DNA of 64,000 nucleotides from CAVPWP01 sp050789285 (GTDB lineage: Bacteria > Pseudomonadota > Alphaproteobacteria > Rhodobacterales > Rhodobacteraceae): the NCBI RefSeq assembly GCF_050789285.1, contig NZ_JBOUVX010000001.1, positions 1,178,001 through 1,242,000 of the forward strand, read 5' to 3'. The position numbers and the translations under genes are program-made. A model generated the notes under the pieces. That model made no database searches and was not told where the DNA came from. It saw only the letters and a program-made list of their open reading frames with translations. Shown here piece by piece: positions 7,098 through 15,379 of the stretch (position 1 is its first letter; each line of letters begins with the position of its first letter).

Positions 7098-7651
7098 GGG
7101 CGGAGCGCCGCCAGATCGGCGGGCGTGTCGACATCGGCCAGAAGGCCGGGGGCGGGCTCCAGAGTCTCGTTGGGAAGGTCACGCAGAAGCGCACCCGCGC
7201 CGCGGTCGCCGGTCAGCGCCAGAAGCGCGTCGAAGTGGCCGGCGGCGAAGGCCGCGGGCGGGGCGCGCAGCGCTCCCTCGCTGGCCGCGGCCGCACCGTG
7301 GCGCCGCGCCCGCCGCAGCACGCCCTCCAGCAGGTCGGGCGTGATCAGCGGCATGTCGGCAAGCGCCACGAGCAGAAGATCGGCGCCAAGCGCCTGCGCC
7401 CGGGCGACGCCGGTGCGCAGGCTGGCCGACTGGTCCGACCCCGCCTGGGTCGTGACGACGTCGAAGCCCGGCAGCAGCGCCGCGACCCGTCGGTCGGCGG
7501 TCACCGCGATCCGGTGATCGAGGGGCAGTGCGCCAAGCGTTCCGGCCGCCCAGCACAGCAGCGGGCGGCCTCGCAGGGGCGCGAGAAGCTTGTTGTTCGC
7601 CCCGAAGCGCGTCGAGCGCCCGGCGGCAAGAAGAAGGCCGGCCGTGATCAT
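7094..7651 (-). CDS. MobA/MocA-like nucleotidyltransferase
   Basis: A 185-residue protein beginning MITAGLLLAAGRSTRFGANNKLLAPLRG, the nucleotide-binding signature LAAGxSxRFGxxKLL of the MobA/MocA/IspD superfamily. The motif ADMPLITPDLL supplies the metal-binding aspartate. Members transfer CMP or GMP to molybdopterin, or another nucleotide to a small molecule. The closest type seems to be molybdenum cofactor cytidylyltransferase, but the substrate cannot be fixed. The start at 7651 is where the Rossmann-like motif begins; the upstream frame has no family features. Its stop overlaps that of mbfA. Confidence 0.8.
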   Translation of the reverse strand: MITAGLLLAAGRSTRFGANNKLLAPLRGRPLLCWAAGTLGALPLDHRIAVTADRRVAALLPGFDVVTTQAGSDQSASLRTGVARAQALGADLLLVALADMPLITPDLLEGVLRRARRHGAAAASEGALRAPPAAFAAGHFDALLALTGDRGAGALLRDLPNETLEPAPGLLADVDTPADLAALRP

Positions 7652-7847
7652 CGCGTCACTATAGACACCTCGGGACCCGGCGTCGAACCGGGCTTGCATC
7701 CCCCTCGGCAACCCATGATACCCCGACCGAACACTGGCTGCGGCCGGCGGACGGCGCGCACAGGCCCGTCCCCGCCGGGCGAAAAGGGAAGGGGCGAGGG
7801 ATGCCGGCAGGCACCGTCCGGGACAGAACCGATACGGGAGCGACCGC

Positions 7848-8597
7848 ATGAGCGATCCGGTCGCCTTCTGGGCCGCGGCCGTGCTCGCGTCGTTCTTCGT
7901 GGGCGCAAGCAAGGGCGGATTGCCGGCGATCGCGCTTCTGAGCGTGCCGCTTCTGTCGCTGGTCATGCCGCCGATGCTGGGCGCGGCACTGATCCTTCCG
8001 GTCTATCTGATCAGCGACGTCTATGGCCTGTGGATCTATCGCAAGTCCTATTCGCGGCGGAACCTCGCGATCCTGTTTCCGGCGGGGCTTCTGGGCATCG
8101 TGATCGGCTGGGCGCTGGCCGGGTGGACCGACGACGACACCGTGCGGCTGGTCGTGGGGATCACTGGGCTGGGCTTCGTGGCGATGCGGCTCTGGCGGCG
8201 CTTCCAGGGGCCGACCGACCCCCGGCCGGCCGATGTTCCGCGCGGGGTGTTCTGGGGCACGATCTCGGGCTTCACAAGCTTCGTGGCCCATGCCGGCGGG
8301 CCCGCCTTCCAGATCTACGCCCTGCCGCAGCAGATGCCCAAGATGGTCTTCGCGGGCACTTCGACGATCCTCTTCGCGCTTCTGAACCTGGCGAAGCTTC
8401 CGCCCTACATCGCGCTTGGCTTCCTGCACTGGGACCAGTCGGGCACGATCCTGCTGCTTGCGCCGGTCGCGGTGGCCGGCGCCTGGGTCGGCTACCGTCT
8501 GACGATGATCCTTCCCGAAAAGGCCTTTTTCGTGCTGGTCGAGGTGGCGCTTCTGGCGATTTCTCTTCTGCTGATCGAGGCGGGGCTGACCGGCTGA
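7848..8597 (+). CDS. TauE/SafE family sulfite/organosulfur exporter
   Basis: A 249-residue integral membrane protein with about eight predicted helices. It shows the TauE/SafE features: the N-terminal GASKGGLPAIALLSVPLLS and a second repeat with GFTSFVAHAGGPAFQIYALPQQMPK. The family exports sulfite, sulfoacetate or related anions in bacteria that degrade sulfonates, or serves as a general anion permease. The substrate is not evident. The gene stands alone after a gap of about 200 bp in which I see no gene, and converges on the LysR gene. Confidence 0.88.
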   Translation: MSDPVAFWAAAVLASFFVGASKGGLPAIALLSVPLLSLVMPPMLGAALILPVYLISDVYGLWIYRKSYSRRNLAILFPAGLLGIVIGWALAGWTDDDTVRLVVGITGLGFVAMRLWRRFQGPTDPRPADVPRGVFWGTISGFTSFVAHAGGPAFQIYALPQQMPKMVFAGTSTILFALLNLAKLPPYIALGFLHWDQSGTILLLAPVAVAGAWVGYRLTMILPEKAFFVLVEVALLAISLLLIEAGLTG

Positions 8598-8625
8598 CCG
8601 GCCTTAAGGGCCACAGCGGCCGCCC

Positions 8626-9546
8626 TCAGGCGGGGCGGAACGCGTCGGGAAGCAGATAGATCTTCGCCTCTTCGAGCACCAGATCGCTCAGCCGGCGCAG
8701 GATCTCGCTGGTCTGGGTGCTGGCCTGCCAGTGCAGGGCGATCTTCACCGATTTTCCGTGGCTCAGTTCGACCAGCCTGCCGCCCTTGACGTGCTCCCAG
8801 CCGGCGATGCCGGGCACCAGCCCCCAGGCGGTGCCGTTCAGGCAGCAGGCGATGTAGCCTTCGTAGGACGGCACGAGGTGGGCCGACAGCGGTGTCGTCT
8901 CGCCAAAGCACAGCGACATCCACTGATCCTGGATGCTGTCCTTGCGGTCGAAGGCCAGGCAGGGCGCAAGCGCCAGCGTGTCCAGCGTCACGCCGTTGGC
9001 GAAATGGTTCTGGTAGAACTCGGGCGAGGCGACGGCGATGTATTCCATCGACCCCAGCGACACGCGCCGGCAGCCCTGAACGGGGTCCTCCATCGCGGTG
9101 ACGACGGCCAGCGCGTCGCCCGACTTGAGGCTGCGCTCGGTGTGTTCCTGATCGTCGGGCAGCACGTCGAAGCGAATCCGCAACTCCTGCGCCGCACGCT
9201 TGATGACCCCTGGAAACCAGGTCGCGAGGCTGTCGTTGTTCACGCCGATCCGGATCGTCGCGGTCGTCGTATCCTCGCTTCCGAACAGCGCGTCCATCCG
9301 ATCGGCCAGTTCGTGCTGAAGCAGCGTGACCTGTTCGACGTGGCGGCACAGCTGCAATCCGGCCTCGGTCGGCACGCAGGGCCGGCCACGCACGACCAGC
9401 ACCGAACCGACCTTTTCCTCGAGCGCCCTGATTCGCTGGCTGACCGCGGATTGCGTCACCTGAAGCGCGCGCGCGGCGGATTCGAACGATCCTTCGCGCA
9501 CGACGGCGGCCAAAGTGGTGAGAGAATCGTAGTCATAGCGCAACAT
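8626..9546 (-). CDS. argP: LysR-family regulator, ArgP/LysG type
   Basis: A 306-residue LysR-type regulator. The N-terminal winged helix-turn-helix (residues 1-60: LTTLAAVVREGSFESAARAL then VTQSAVSQRIRALEEKVG) is followed by a substrate-binding domain. The profile matches ArgP/IciA/LysG regulators, which sense lysine or arginine and normally activate a LysE-type exporter (argO/lysE). Here the divergent neighbour is a fatty acid desaturase and no LysE homologue is nearby. The specific ArgP call is therefore moderate. The start at 9546 gives the usual N-terminus MLRYDYDSL. Confidence 0.75.
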   Translation of the reverse strand: MLRYDYDSLTTLAAVVREGSFESAARALQVTQSAVSQRIRALEEKVGSVLVVRGRPCVPTEAGLQLCRHVEQVTLLQHELADRMDALFGSEDTTTATIRIGVNNDSLATWFPGVIKRAAQELRIRFDVLPDDQEHTERSLKSGDALAVVTAMEDPVQGCRRVSLGSMEYIAVASPEFYQNHFANGVTLDTLALAPCLAFDRKDSIQDQWMSLCFGETTPLSAHLVPSYEGYIACCLNGTAWGLVPGIAGWEHVKGGRLVELSHGKSVKIALHWQASTQTSEILRRLSDLVLEEAKIYLLPDAFRPA

Positions 9547-9749
9547 GGCAGGACTTTTGTATTAGCTCGACTTATGGCCCCTGTGGATTACTACGCACAG
9601 ATTACGAAGTTTGTATAGTATTTTGTCTGCGTCTCCATAAGCGCAACTGTTTCCTTTCAGGAAACGCTCGGAACCCCTTGATCTTGAAGTCTTGTCATAA
9701 TCGGAAACTTTCCCTTTGATTGTTTCCGCAATCGACCTTGGGGGGGAAG

Positions 9750-10700
9750 ATGTCGGGACTTCAGCTACGCCAGAGATACATGCGCCGGTTCGTCGGGATG
9801 ACGCGCTATTCCCGTTGGTTGGCCTGGGGGGTCGTCGGGGTCTACGTCCTTCAGGCGCTTGGGGGCGTCTGGCTTGGCCATTACCTGCTGTCGCTGCCGG
9901 TCACCTGGCTGTCGGTCCTGGCGATGGTGCTGACGGCGCTGTTCATCGGCACGCGGTTGCGCGGGCTCAACAACATCGTCCATGAATGCAGCCACTCGTC
10001 CTTTTCCGATCACCGCGACGACAACGTCACGATCGGGCGGGTCTGCTCGGCACTGCTGACCGGCTGCTTCAAGTCCTACAAGGACGACCACCTGTCGCAT
10101 CACGCGCATCTGGGCGACTACGACCATGACCGCGAACTCGGCGCGATCGAGAAGCTGGGCCTGCACGATCCGCTGACGCCGCGCACGATCCTGCGGCACT
10201 TCGTGACGCCGCTTCTGGGCCGTCATCTGACGATGTATTCGCGCATCAACTTCTCGGGCGAGGACGGGCGTTTCTTCTTCTGGTTCAAGGTGGCGCTTCT
10301 GGTCGCGATGACCGTCTACACGGTGTTCGAGCCGCTGACCTCGGTCTTCTTCGTGCTGATCCCGCTGTTCTACGTCTTCCCGACGCTGAACTTCTGGACC
10401 GACTGTCTCGACCATGCCGGGTTGGTGGGCGAGGAGGACGAGCTTGAAGCCTCGCGGAACGTGCTGGCGCCCGCGCCGGTGCGGCTGCTCTTCTTCCCGC
10501 GCAACGACTGCTACCACCTGGTGCACCATCTGTTCCCGCAGATTCCGGCCCGGCACCTGAAGACCGCGCACGAGGAACTCTGCGCCGATCCCGAATACCG
10601 CAACCAGCCGCTTGCGGCGAGCCCCACCCATCGTGGGCTCGTCGATCCGGTGGTGACCATCCTCGGCGTCAAGGGCGGCGCCACTGCGCGCCCGAACTAG
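9750..10700 (+). CDS. Fatty acid desaturase family protein
   Basis: A 316-residue membrane protein with the three histidine boxes of membrane di-iron desaturases: HECSH (about residue 82), HLSHHAH (about 115) and HLVHH (about 265). Four hydrophobic segments span the membrane. It would use O2 to introduce a double bond or hydroxyl into an acyl chain or related lipid. The start at ATG 9750 follows a G-rich stretch directly; 9720 is an upstream alternative in frame. It diverges from the ArgP-like regulator, with about 200 bp of relatively AT-rich DNA between. The substrate is unknown. Confidence 0.88.
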   Translation: MSGLQLRQRYMRRFVGMTRYSRWLAWGVVGVYVLQALGGVWLGHYLLSLPVTWLSVLAMVLTALFIGTRLRGLNNIVHECSHSSFSDHRDDNVTIGRVCSALLTGCFKSYKDDHLSHHAHLGDYDHDRELGAIEKLGLHDPLTPRTILRHFVTPLLGRHLTMYSRINFSGEDGRFFFWFKVALLVAMTVYTVFEPLTSVFFVLIPLFYVFPTLNFWTDCLDHAGLVGEEDELEASRNVLAPAPVRLLFFPRNDCYHLVHHLFPQIPARHLKTAHEELCADPEYRNQPLAASPTHRGLVDPVVTILGVKGGATARPN

Positions 10701-10834
10701 CGGCGATCTTCGTAACCAGTAGCATGTCATGACAGGTCCAGGGGCGCGCCTCCGCAAGGGGGCGCGCTTTTCGTTGCGCGATCGCTTGGGAAGGGGCGAC
10801 GCGGCGGTCGCTTGGGTCGCTCCAGGAAGGGAAG

Positions 10835-10924
10835 TGGCGGAGAGACAGGGATTCGAACCCTGGGTGGGCTTGCACCCACAACGGTTTTCGAGACCGCCCC
10901 GTTCGACCGCTCCGGCATCTCTCC
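10835..10924 (-). tRNA. tRNA-Ser(CGA)
   Basis: On the minus strand this 90-nt gene folds as a serine tRNA. It has acceptor stem GGAGAGA/TCTCTCC, a long variable arm (TTGTGGGTGCAAGCCCACCC), T-loop TTCGAAT and an encoded 3' CCA. The anticodon loop CTCGAAA gives anticodon CGA, reading UCG codons. It stands alone, downstream of the desaturase gene on the opposite strand. Confidence 0.96.
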
Positions 10925-11245
10925 GCGAAGGGTCGGGTGCGATGTAGGGGAAGTGCCGCACCTCTGCAAGCGGGTTTTTCGGGAACCCGTGCCTCTGGTA
11001 CAGGGGACGCTGCGGACGATGTTGCGGGCGACCCGGCGCGGGGCCGCCGCGGGCCCCGCCGCTGCCCCGCGCGTGTCCCGTCTCAGCCCGGGCGGTGCCG
11101 CGGGGCCCGGCCGCGGACCCGGGGCAAGCGGGCGGCGGGGCGGCCTGAACCCGCTCAACTCCGCGTCATCCACTTGGATTGGCGGGCGGCACGCCTTACC
11201 ATCTGTAAAAGCGCCGCAGCGCCCCCTCAGCCCCGGACCCCGAGC
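10925..11245. other. Non-coding, extremely GC-rich stretch
   Basis: About 320 bp with no convincing gene. The middle (about 11030-11150) is almost only G and C, with several interleaved inverted repeats such as CGGGGCCGCCGCGGGCCCCG. It lies between tRNA-Ser and the DUF2059 gene. It could hold structured leader RNA or terminators, but nothing specific can be supported. Confidence 0.5.
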
Positions 11246-12094
11246 ATGCCCAGACCCCAAGCCCTTGCCGCCAGCCTTGCCGTAACCCTTGCCGCCACCC
11301 TGGCCCTTGCGCCGCATGCCGCGCGCGCCGAGGTCACGCCCGAGGTCGAGGCGCTGATGCAGGCGATGGACATGGACGGGCTTTTCGAGGTCATGCACCT
11401 CGAGGGGCAGGACTACGGCGTGATGCTGGAGGAACAGCTGTTCCCCGGACGCGGCGGGTCGGCCTGGGCGGCGATCGTGTCGCAGACCTATGACCCGACC
11501 GGGATGTACGCGCGGTTCGCCACGCGCTTCGCAGACGAGCTCGACGGCGTCGACGTGACGCCCATCACCGCCTTCTTCGCCTCGGACCTGGGCCAGCGCG
11601 TCGTGACCTACGAGATCAGCGCGCGGCAGGCCCTTCTGGAAGAGGGGATCGAGGAGGCCGCGATCGAAACCTGGCGCGAGCGCGCCGAAACCGACGATCC
11701 GAAGCTTGCCCTGGTCGAGGAGTTCATCGAGGTCAACGACCTTGTGGAGTCGAACGTGATGGGGGCGCTCAACGCCAATCTCGCCTTCTATGGCGGGCTT
11801 CTCGACGGCAACGCCTTTCCCCGCCAGATGAGCGAAGAGCAGGTCCTTGCCGACGTCTGGGGGCAGGAGGACGAGATCCGCGACGACACCGTGGAATGGG
11901 TTCATTCCTACCTTCTGATGGCCTATCAGCCGCTGTCGGACGCCGATCTTGAAACCTATATCGCGATGGCCCGCACGGACGAGGGGCGGGCACTGAACCG
12001 CGCGCTTTTCGCAGCCTTCGACGACGTCTTCACCGATATCTCGGCGACGCTGGGCCTTGCCGCCTCGCGCTTCATCGCCGGGCAGGACATCTGA
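11246..12094 (+). CDS. DUF2059 domain secreted protein
   Basis: A 282-residue protein with a clear signal peptide (PRPQALAASLAVTLAATLAL...ARA, cut before EVTPEVEALM). The DUF2059 region is near the C-terminus (LLMAYQPLSDADLETYIAMARTDEGRALNRALFAAFDDVF). Proteins of this kind are periplasmic and of unknown role. ATG 11246 is the only start that gives an intact signal peptide. The next gene begins about 10 bp after its stop, so the two are likely co-transcribed. Confidence 0.82.
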   Translation: MPRPQALAASLAVTLAATLALAPHAARAEVTPEVEALMQAMDMDGLFEVMHLEGQDYGVMLEEQLFPGRGGSAWAAIVSQTYDPTGMYARFATRFADELDGVDVTPITAFFASDLGQRVVTYEISARQALLEEGIEEAAIETWRERAETDDPKLALVEEFIEVNDLVESNVMGALNANLAFYGGLLDGNAFPRQMSEEQVLADVWGQEDEIRDDTVEWVHSYLLMAYQPLSDADLETYIAMARTDEGRALNRALFAAFDDVFTDISATLGLAASRFIAGQDI

Positions 12095-12104
12095 GCGCCG
12101 TCCG

Positions 12105-14228
12105 GTGGCGCGCCCGGGGGCAACGGGGCAGGGGGCAACGGGGCCTGCCGCGCGGCAGGCGCTGGACCAGGCGCTGGCGCTGATCCGGTCGGGTCAGCGC
12201 GACGCGGCCCGGGCACGGCTTCAGGCGCTGGTGGCCCGCGCCCCGGACCTCGTCGAGGCGCGGCTTGCGCTGGCGCGGCTTCTGCAGGACGCGGGCGAGG
12301 GCGAGGCGGCGCTGGCGCAGGTCCGGCGCGCGGCCGAGGCCAGCGGCGGGCATCCGCAGGTCTGGGGGCTTTACGTCTCGGCACTGGTCGCGGCGGGGAA
12401 GGGGGCGCGCGCGCGCAAGGTCGCGGCCGAGGCCCCGGTGCCTGCCGCGGCCCGCAACCCCCTTCGGGCGCTGGCCGAGGGCGCCCCGGCGGCGGCAGAC
12501 CCGCCACGCGAGGCGGTGAACGCGCTTCTGGCCCGGGCGCGGTCGGGGGATCTGGCGACCGCCCGGACCGAGGCGCTGGCCTTGGCCGGGAAGTTTCCGA
12601 AGTCGGCCCTGCTGCGCAACGTGCTGGGCGTGCTGGCGCTGCGCCGCGAGGATCCCGCCGAGGCCGAGATGCATCTGCGCGCGGCGCTGTCGCTTCGGCC
12701 CGAATTCGTCGACGCGGCGGCGAACCTCGGGCTTGCGCTTCTGCGCCAGGCCCGTCCGATGGCGGCGGTCGGCCTGCTTCGTCCCTTCGCCGCGCGTCCC
12801 GACGCGACGGTTGCGGTGCGCGCGAACCTGGCCAGCGCCTATGCGCGGGCGGGGCTGGGCGACAGGGCGCTGGCGCTGACCGCGCCGCTTCTGCGCGAGG
12901 CGCCCCGGGACCCCGACCTCGTCGCGATCCATGCCGAGGCGCTTCTGGCCGAGGGCCGCGCGGCCGAGGCGCTGGCCGCGCTGTCGGATCTGGCGGCGCA
13001 CGAGGGCGCGACCTTCCGGCTTCAGGACCTCGTCGCGCGGGCGACCGAGGCGGCCCGCGGGCGTGAGGCCGCGCAGGCCTATGTGGCGGCCCTTGGCGCG
13101 CTTGACCCCGAAACCGACCTGCGGCTGGCGCAGGAACAGGCGCAATGGGGCGACGTGGCGGGTGCCGCCGCGCGCGCCCGGGCGCTGGCTGCGGTGCGCC
13201 CGGACGACCCGCGCCCCTTCCGCCAGATCGGCCTTTACGGGCGCTGGCCCAAGGACGATCCGCTGGTCGCGGGCCTGCGCGCGCGCTTTTCCGACGCGGC
13301 GCTGCCCGCGTCCGAGCGCGGCCGCTTCGGGCTGGCGCTGGCCAAGGCGCTGATGGACGCGGGAGAGGGCGACGAAGGCTTCGAGGTGCTGGTGCGCGCC
13401 AACGTCCTGATGCGGTCGCTTGTCCTTTACAACGTGGCCGCCGACGAGGCGCGGTTCGCCCGGGTTGCCGAGCTGTGGGGCGCCGAGACCGTCGCGCGGC
13501 TTGCACGCGCGGGCGACGACAGCGTCGCGCCGATCTTCATCGTGGGGCTGCCGCGCTCGGGCTCGACGCTGATCGAAAGCGTGCTGGCGCGGCACGACGC
13601 GGTCGCGGCGCTTGGCGAAAGCCCGGTCGCCGCCGAGATCGCACGCGCCCACTGGGACCAGCCCACGCCCGAGGCGGTGCGCGCCGTGGCGGCCGACCTT
13701 GCGCCCTTCTTCGCCGCGAAGGCGGGCGGGCGCGCGCGCGTGACCGACAAGTTCCTTCCCAATTTCCTGACTGCAGGGCTTCTGGCGGCGGCCTTCCCGC
13801 GGGCCGTGATCGTCGAAGCGGCGCGCGACCTGCGCGCGACGTGTCTGTCGATCTTCGAGAACCCGCTCAGCCCGGCCGGACATCCCTATTCGATGGATCT
13901 GGCCGAGCTTGGCCGTCATGCCGCCGCCTATGGGCGGTTGATGGACCATTGGGCCGCGGTGCTGGGCCCGCGCCTGCACCGTTGCCGCTACGAGGACCTC
14001 GTGCGCGATCCCGAACCCACGGTGCGCGCGCTTCTCGACGCGGTCGGCCTGCCGTTCGATGCGGCCTGCCTTGCGCCCGAACGGCAGACACGCCGGGTCG
14101 ACACGCTGTCGGTCGCGCAGGTGCGCGCGCCGCTCCACGGCGGCTCGACCGACCGCTGGCGGCGCCACGAGGCCGCCCTTGCCCCGCTGCTTCAGGCGCT
14201 GGGGCCGTCCGGGGGCTTGCGGGCTTGA
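12105..14228 (+). CDS. TPR-repeat sulfotransferase family protein
   Basis: About 707 residues. The N-terminal 440 residues are Ala/Leu/Arg-rich tetratricopeptide-like repeats (such as LALARLLQDAGEGEAALAQV and PEFVDAAANLGLALLRQARP). The C-terminal 230 residues are a sulfotransferase domain with the 5'-PSB loop PIFIVGLPRSGSTLIESVLA and the 3'-PB motif region ARDLRATCLSIFENPLS. It would transfer sulfate from PAPS to an unknown acceptor, possibly a glycan or protein. The GTG at 12105 is preferred because it follows the upstream stop by 10 bp; an ATG frame begins at 12057 inside that gene. GC content is extreme. Confidence 0.85.
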   Translation: MARPGATGQGATGPAARQALDQALALIRSGQRDAARARLQALVARAPDLVEARLALARLLQDAGEGEAALAQVRRAAEASGGHPQVWGLYVSALVAAGKGARARKVAAEAPVPAAARNPLRALAEGAPAAADPPREAVNALLARARSGDLATARTEALALAGKFPKSALLRNVLGVLALRREDPAEAEMHLRAALSLRPEFVDAAANLGLALLRQARPMAAVGLLRPFAARPDATVAVRANLASAYARAGLGDRALALTAPLLREAPRDPDLVAIHAEALLAEGRAAEALAALSDLAAHEGATFRLQDLVARATEAARGREAAQAYVAALGALDPETDLRLAQEQAQWGDVAGAAARARALAAVRPDDPRPFRQIGLYGRWPKDDPLVAGLRARFSDAALPASERGRFGLALAKALMDAGEGDEGFEVLVRANVLMRSLVLYNVAADEARFARVAELWGAETVARLARAGDDSVAPIFIVGLPRSGSTLIESVLARHDAVAALGESPVAAEIARAHWDQPTPEAVRAVAADLAPFFAAKAGGRARVTDKFLPNFLTAGLLAAAFPRAVIVEAARDLRATCLSIFENPLSPAGHPYSMDLAELGRHAAAYGRLMDHWAAVLGPRLHRCRYEDLVRDPEPTVRALLDAVGLPFDAACLAPERQTRRVDTLSVAQVRAPLHGGSTDRWRRHEAALAPLLQALGPSGGLRA

Positions 14229-14253
14229 CTTTCCCGGGGCTTTCTCCGATAAG
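14225..14253 (+). promoter_or_regulatory. Predicted promoter of rplU-rpmA
   Basis: TTGACT (14225-14230) and GATAAG (14248-14253) are separated by exactly 17 bp, a good sigma70-type arrangement. The -35 box overlaps the stop of the sulfotransferase gene. Transcription would start near 14260, giving rplU a leader of about 130 nt. Confidence 0.6.
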
Positions 14254-14263
14254 CCGGGCTCTC

Positions 14264-14283
14264 AGGCGGGGGGCTCCCCGCCT
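14264..14283 (+). promoter_or_regulatory. Terminator-like hairpin at the start of the rplU leader
   Basis: AGGCGGGG (14264-14271) pairs with CCCCGCCT (14276-14283) around a GGCT loop and is followed by TTGTCGTT. It begins a few bases after the expected transcription start of the rplU promoter. It may either end the upstream transcript or act as a 5' structure or attenuator in the ribosomal protein leader. Confidence 0.45.
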
Positions 14284-14388
14284 TTGTCGTTAGAACCAGC
14301 CCCGATGGGGCGCGCTGTTCGAGGTGGCCTTTGGCCGCAACGCCCGTCAAGCGGGGACCGCAGGACGCGAAATGTGAAGGAAGAACAG

Positions 14389-14907
14389 ATGTTTGCGGTC
14401 CTCAAGACCGGCGGCAAGCAGTACAAGGTCCAGTCGGGCGACGTACTGCGCGTGGAAAAACTGGCCGCCTCCGCCGGCGACAAAGTCCAGTTCAACGAGA
14501 TTCTGATGGTCGGCGGCACCGTCGGCGCGCCGCTGGTGGACGACGCCGCCGTGCAGGCCGACGTCATCGACCAGATCAAGGGCGAGAAGGTCATCCACTT
14601 CGTCAAGCGCCGCCGCAAGCACGGCTCGCAGCGCACGAAGGGCCACCGCCAGCAGCTGACGCTGATCCGCGTGACCGACATCCTGGAAAAGGGTGCGGCG
14701 AAGTCAGGCGTGATGGCCGCCGTTGGCGCCGGCTCTGCCCCCGCGATGGTGGCCGATGCCGCGCCGGCGAAGGCCGCGCCCGCCAAGAAGGCCGCCCCGA
14801 AGGCGGCCGCGGCCGACACGGCCGAGGCGCCCGCCAAGAAAGCCCCGGCCAAGAAGGCCCCCGCAAAGAAGCCTGCGGCGAAGAAGGCCGCGGCCGAGAA
14901 GGAGTAA
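14389..14907 (+). CDS. rplU: 50S ribosomal protein L21 with Ala/Lys-rich tail
   Basis: A 172-residue protein. Residues 1-103 are a full L21 domain (MFAVLKTGGKQYKVQSGDVL through RTKGHRQQLTLIRVTDI), which binds 23S rRNA in the large subunit. The C-terminal 70 residues are low-complexity repeats of PAKKA/AAPKAAA, resembling histone H1 tails. Such tails occur on L21 in Rhodobacteraceae. The start ATG at 14389 has GGAAGAACAG upstream. rpmA follows 6 bp after the stop. A promoter and leader hairpin precede the gene. Confidence 0.97.
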   Translation: MFAVLKTGGKQYKVQSGDVLRVEKLAASAGDKVQFNEILMVGGTVGAPLVDDAAVQADVIDQIKGEKVIHFVKRRRKHGSQRTKGHRQQLTLIRVTDILEKGAAKSGVMAAVGAGSAPAMVADAAPAKAAPAKKAAPKAAAADTAEAPAKKAPAKKAPAKKPAAKKAAAEKE

Positions 14908-14913
14908 CGACAG

Positions 14914-15183
14914 ATGGCACACAAGAAAGCAGGCGGTTCCTCCCGCAACGGCCGCGACTCTGCCGGCCGTCGCCTTGGGGTCAAGAAGTTCGGCGGCGAA
15001 GCCGTGATTCCGGGCAACATCATCGTTCGCCAGCGCGGCACCACCTGGTGGCCGGGCGAGGGCGTGGGCATGGGCCGCGATCACACGATCTTCGCCGTGA
15101 CCGAGGGCGCCGTGACCTTCCGCAAGGGCCTCAAGGGGCGCACCTTCATCTCGGTGCTCCCCGTCGCCGAGGCCGCCGAGTAA
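14914..15183 (+). CDS. rpmA: 50S ribosomal protein L27
   Basis: An 89-residue L27 protein (MAHKKAGGSSRNGRDSAGRRLGVK...), located near the peptidyl transferase centre, where its N-terminal tail contacts tRNA. The N-terminus starts directly with the mature AHKKAGGS sequence, with no cleavable Firmicutes-type leader. It is co-transcribed with rplU (6-bp gap, GAGAAGGAG ribosome-binding region within the rplU end) and is followed by a strong terminator hairpin. Confidence 0.98.
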   Translation: MAHKKAGGSSRNGRDSAGRRLGVKKFGGEAVIPGNIIVRQRGTTWWPGEGVGMGRDHTIFAVTEGAVTFRKGLKGRTFISVLPVAEAAE

Positions 15184-15210
15184 GCCGATACTCCCAAGGC
15201 CATGACTTCA

Positions 15211-15241
15211 AAGGGGGATCGGCGGCCGGCCGGTCCCCCTT
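15211..15241 (+). terminator. Terminator hairpin of rplU-rpmA
   Basis: AAGGGGGA (15211-15218) pairs with TCCCCCTT (15234-15241) around a GC-rich inner segment that itself contains GGCCGGCC. It lies 28 bp after the rpmA stop. The T tract is short, but the position and stem strength support a terminator. Confidence 0.7.
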
Positions 15242-15379
15242 CCAGTTTCTGGCCGTGGCGGGACGGCAAGGGGGGCAGGACAGGGTGCCGGGGTTGTTTA
15301 CGATCCTGACAACTTCCATCTCTACCTCTGGTCCGGGCGTGGACCCAAGGCCGGGGCTGCTGTTCAGAGGAGGAACGGC

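Noticed and set aside
7665..7700. tRNA-like T arm on the minus strand (CCCGG TTCGACG CCGGG) between the nucleotidyltransferase and TauE/SafE genes
   Set aside because: No matching acceptor stem, anticodon arm or CCA could be built around it.
7780..7830. Possible cobalamin riboswitch because of AAAAGGGAA
   Set aside because: The B12 box and the rest of the conserved core are missing, and the downstream gene is a TauE/SafE permease.
6101..8659. 852-codon plus-strand frame over mbfA and the TauE/SafE region
   Set aside because: Out-of-frame shadow; the real genes have family motifs in other frames.
11956..14168. Long minus-strand frames opposite the TPR-sulfotransferase
   Set aside because: Pro/Arg/Ala- or Arg/His/Gly-rich translations with no domain, caused by extreme GC; the plus-strand frame has a clear sulfotransferase domain.
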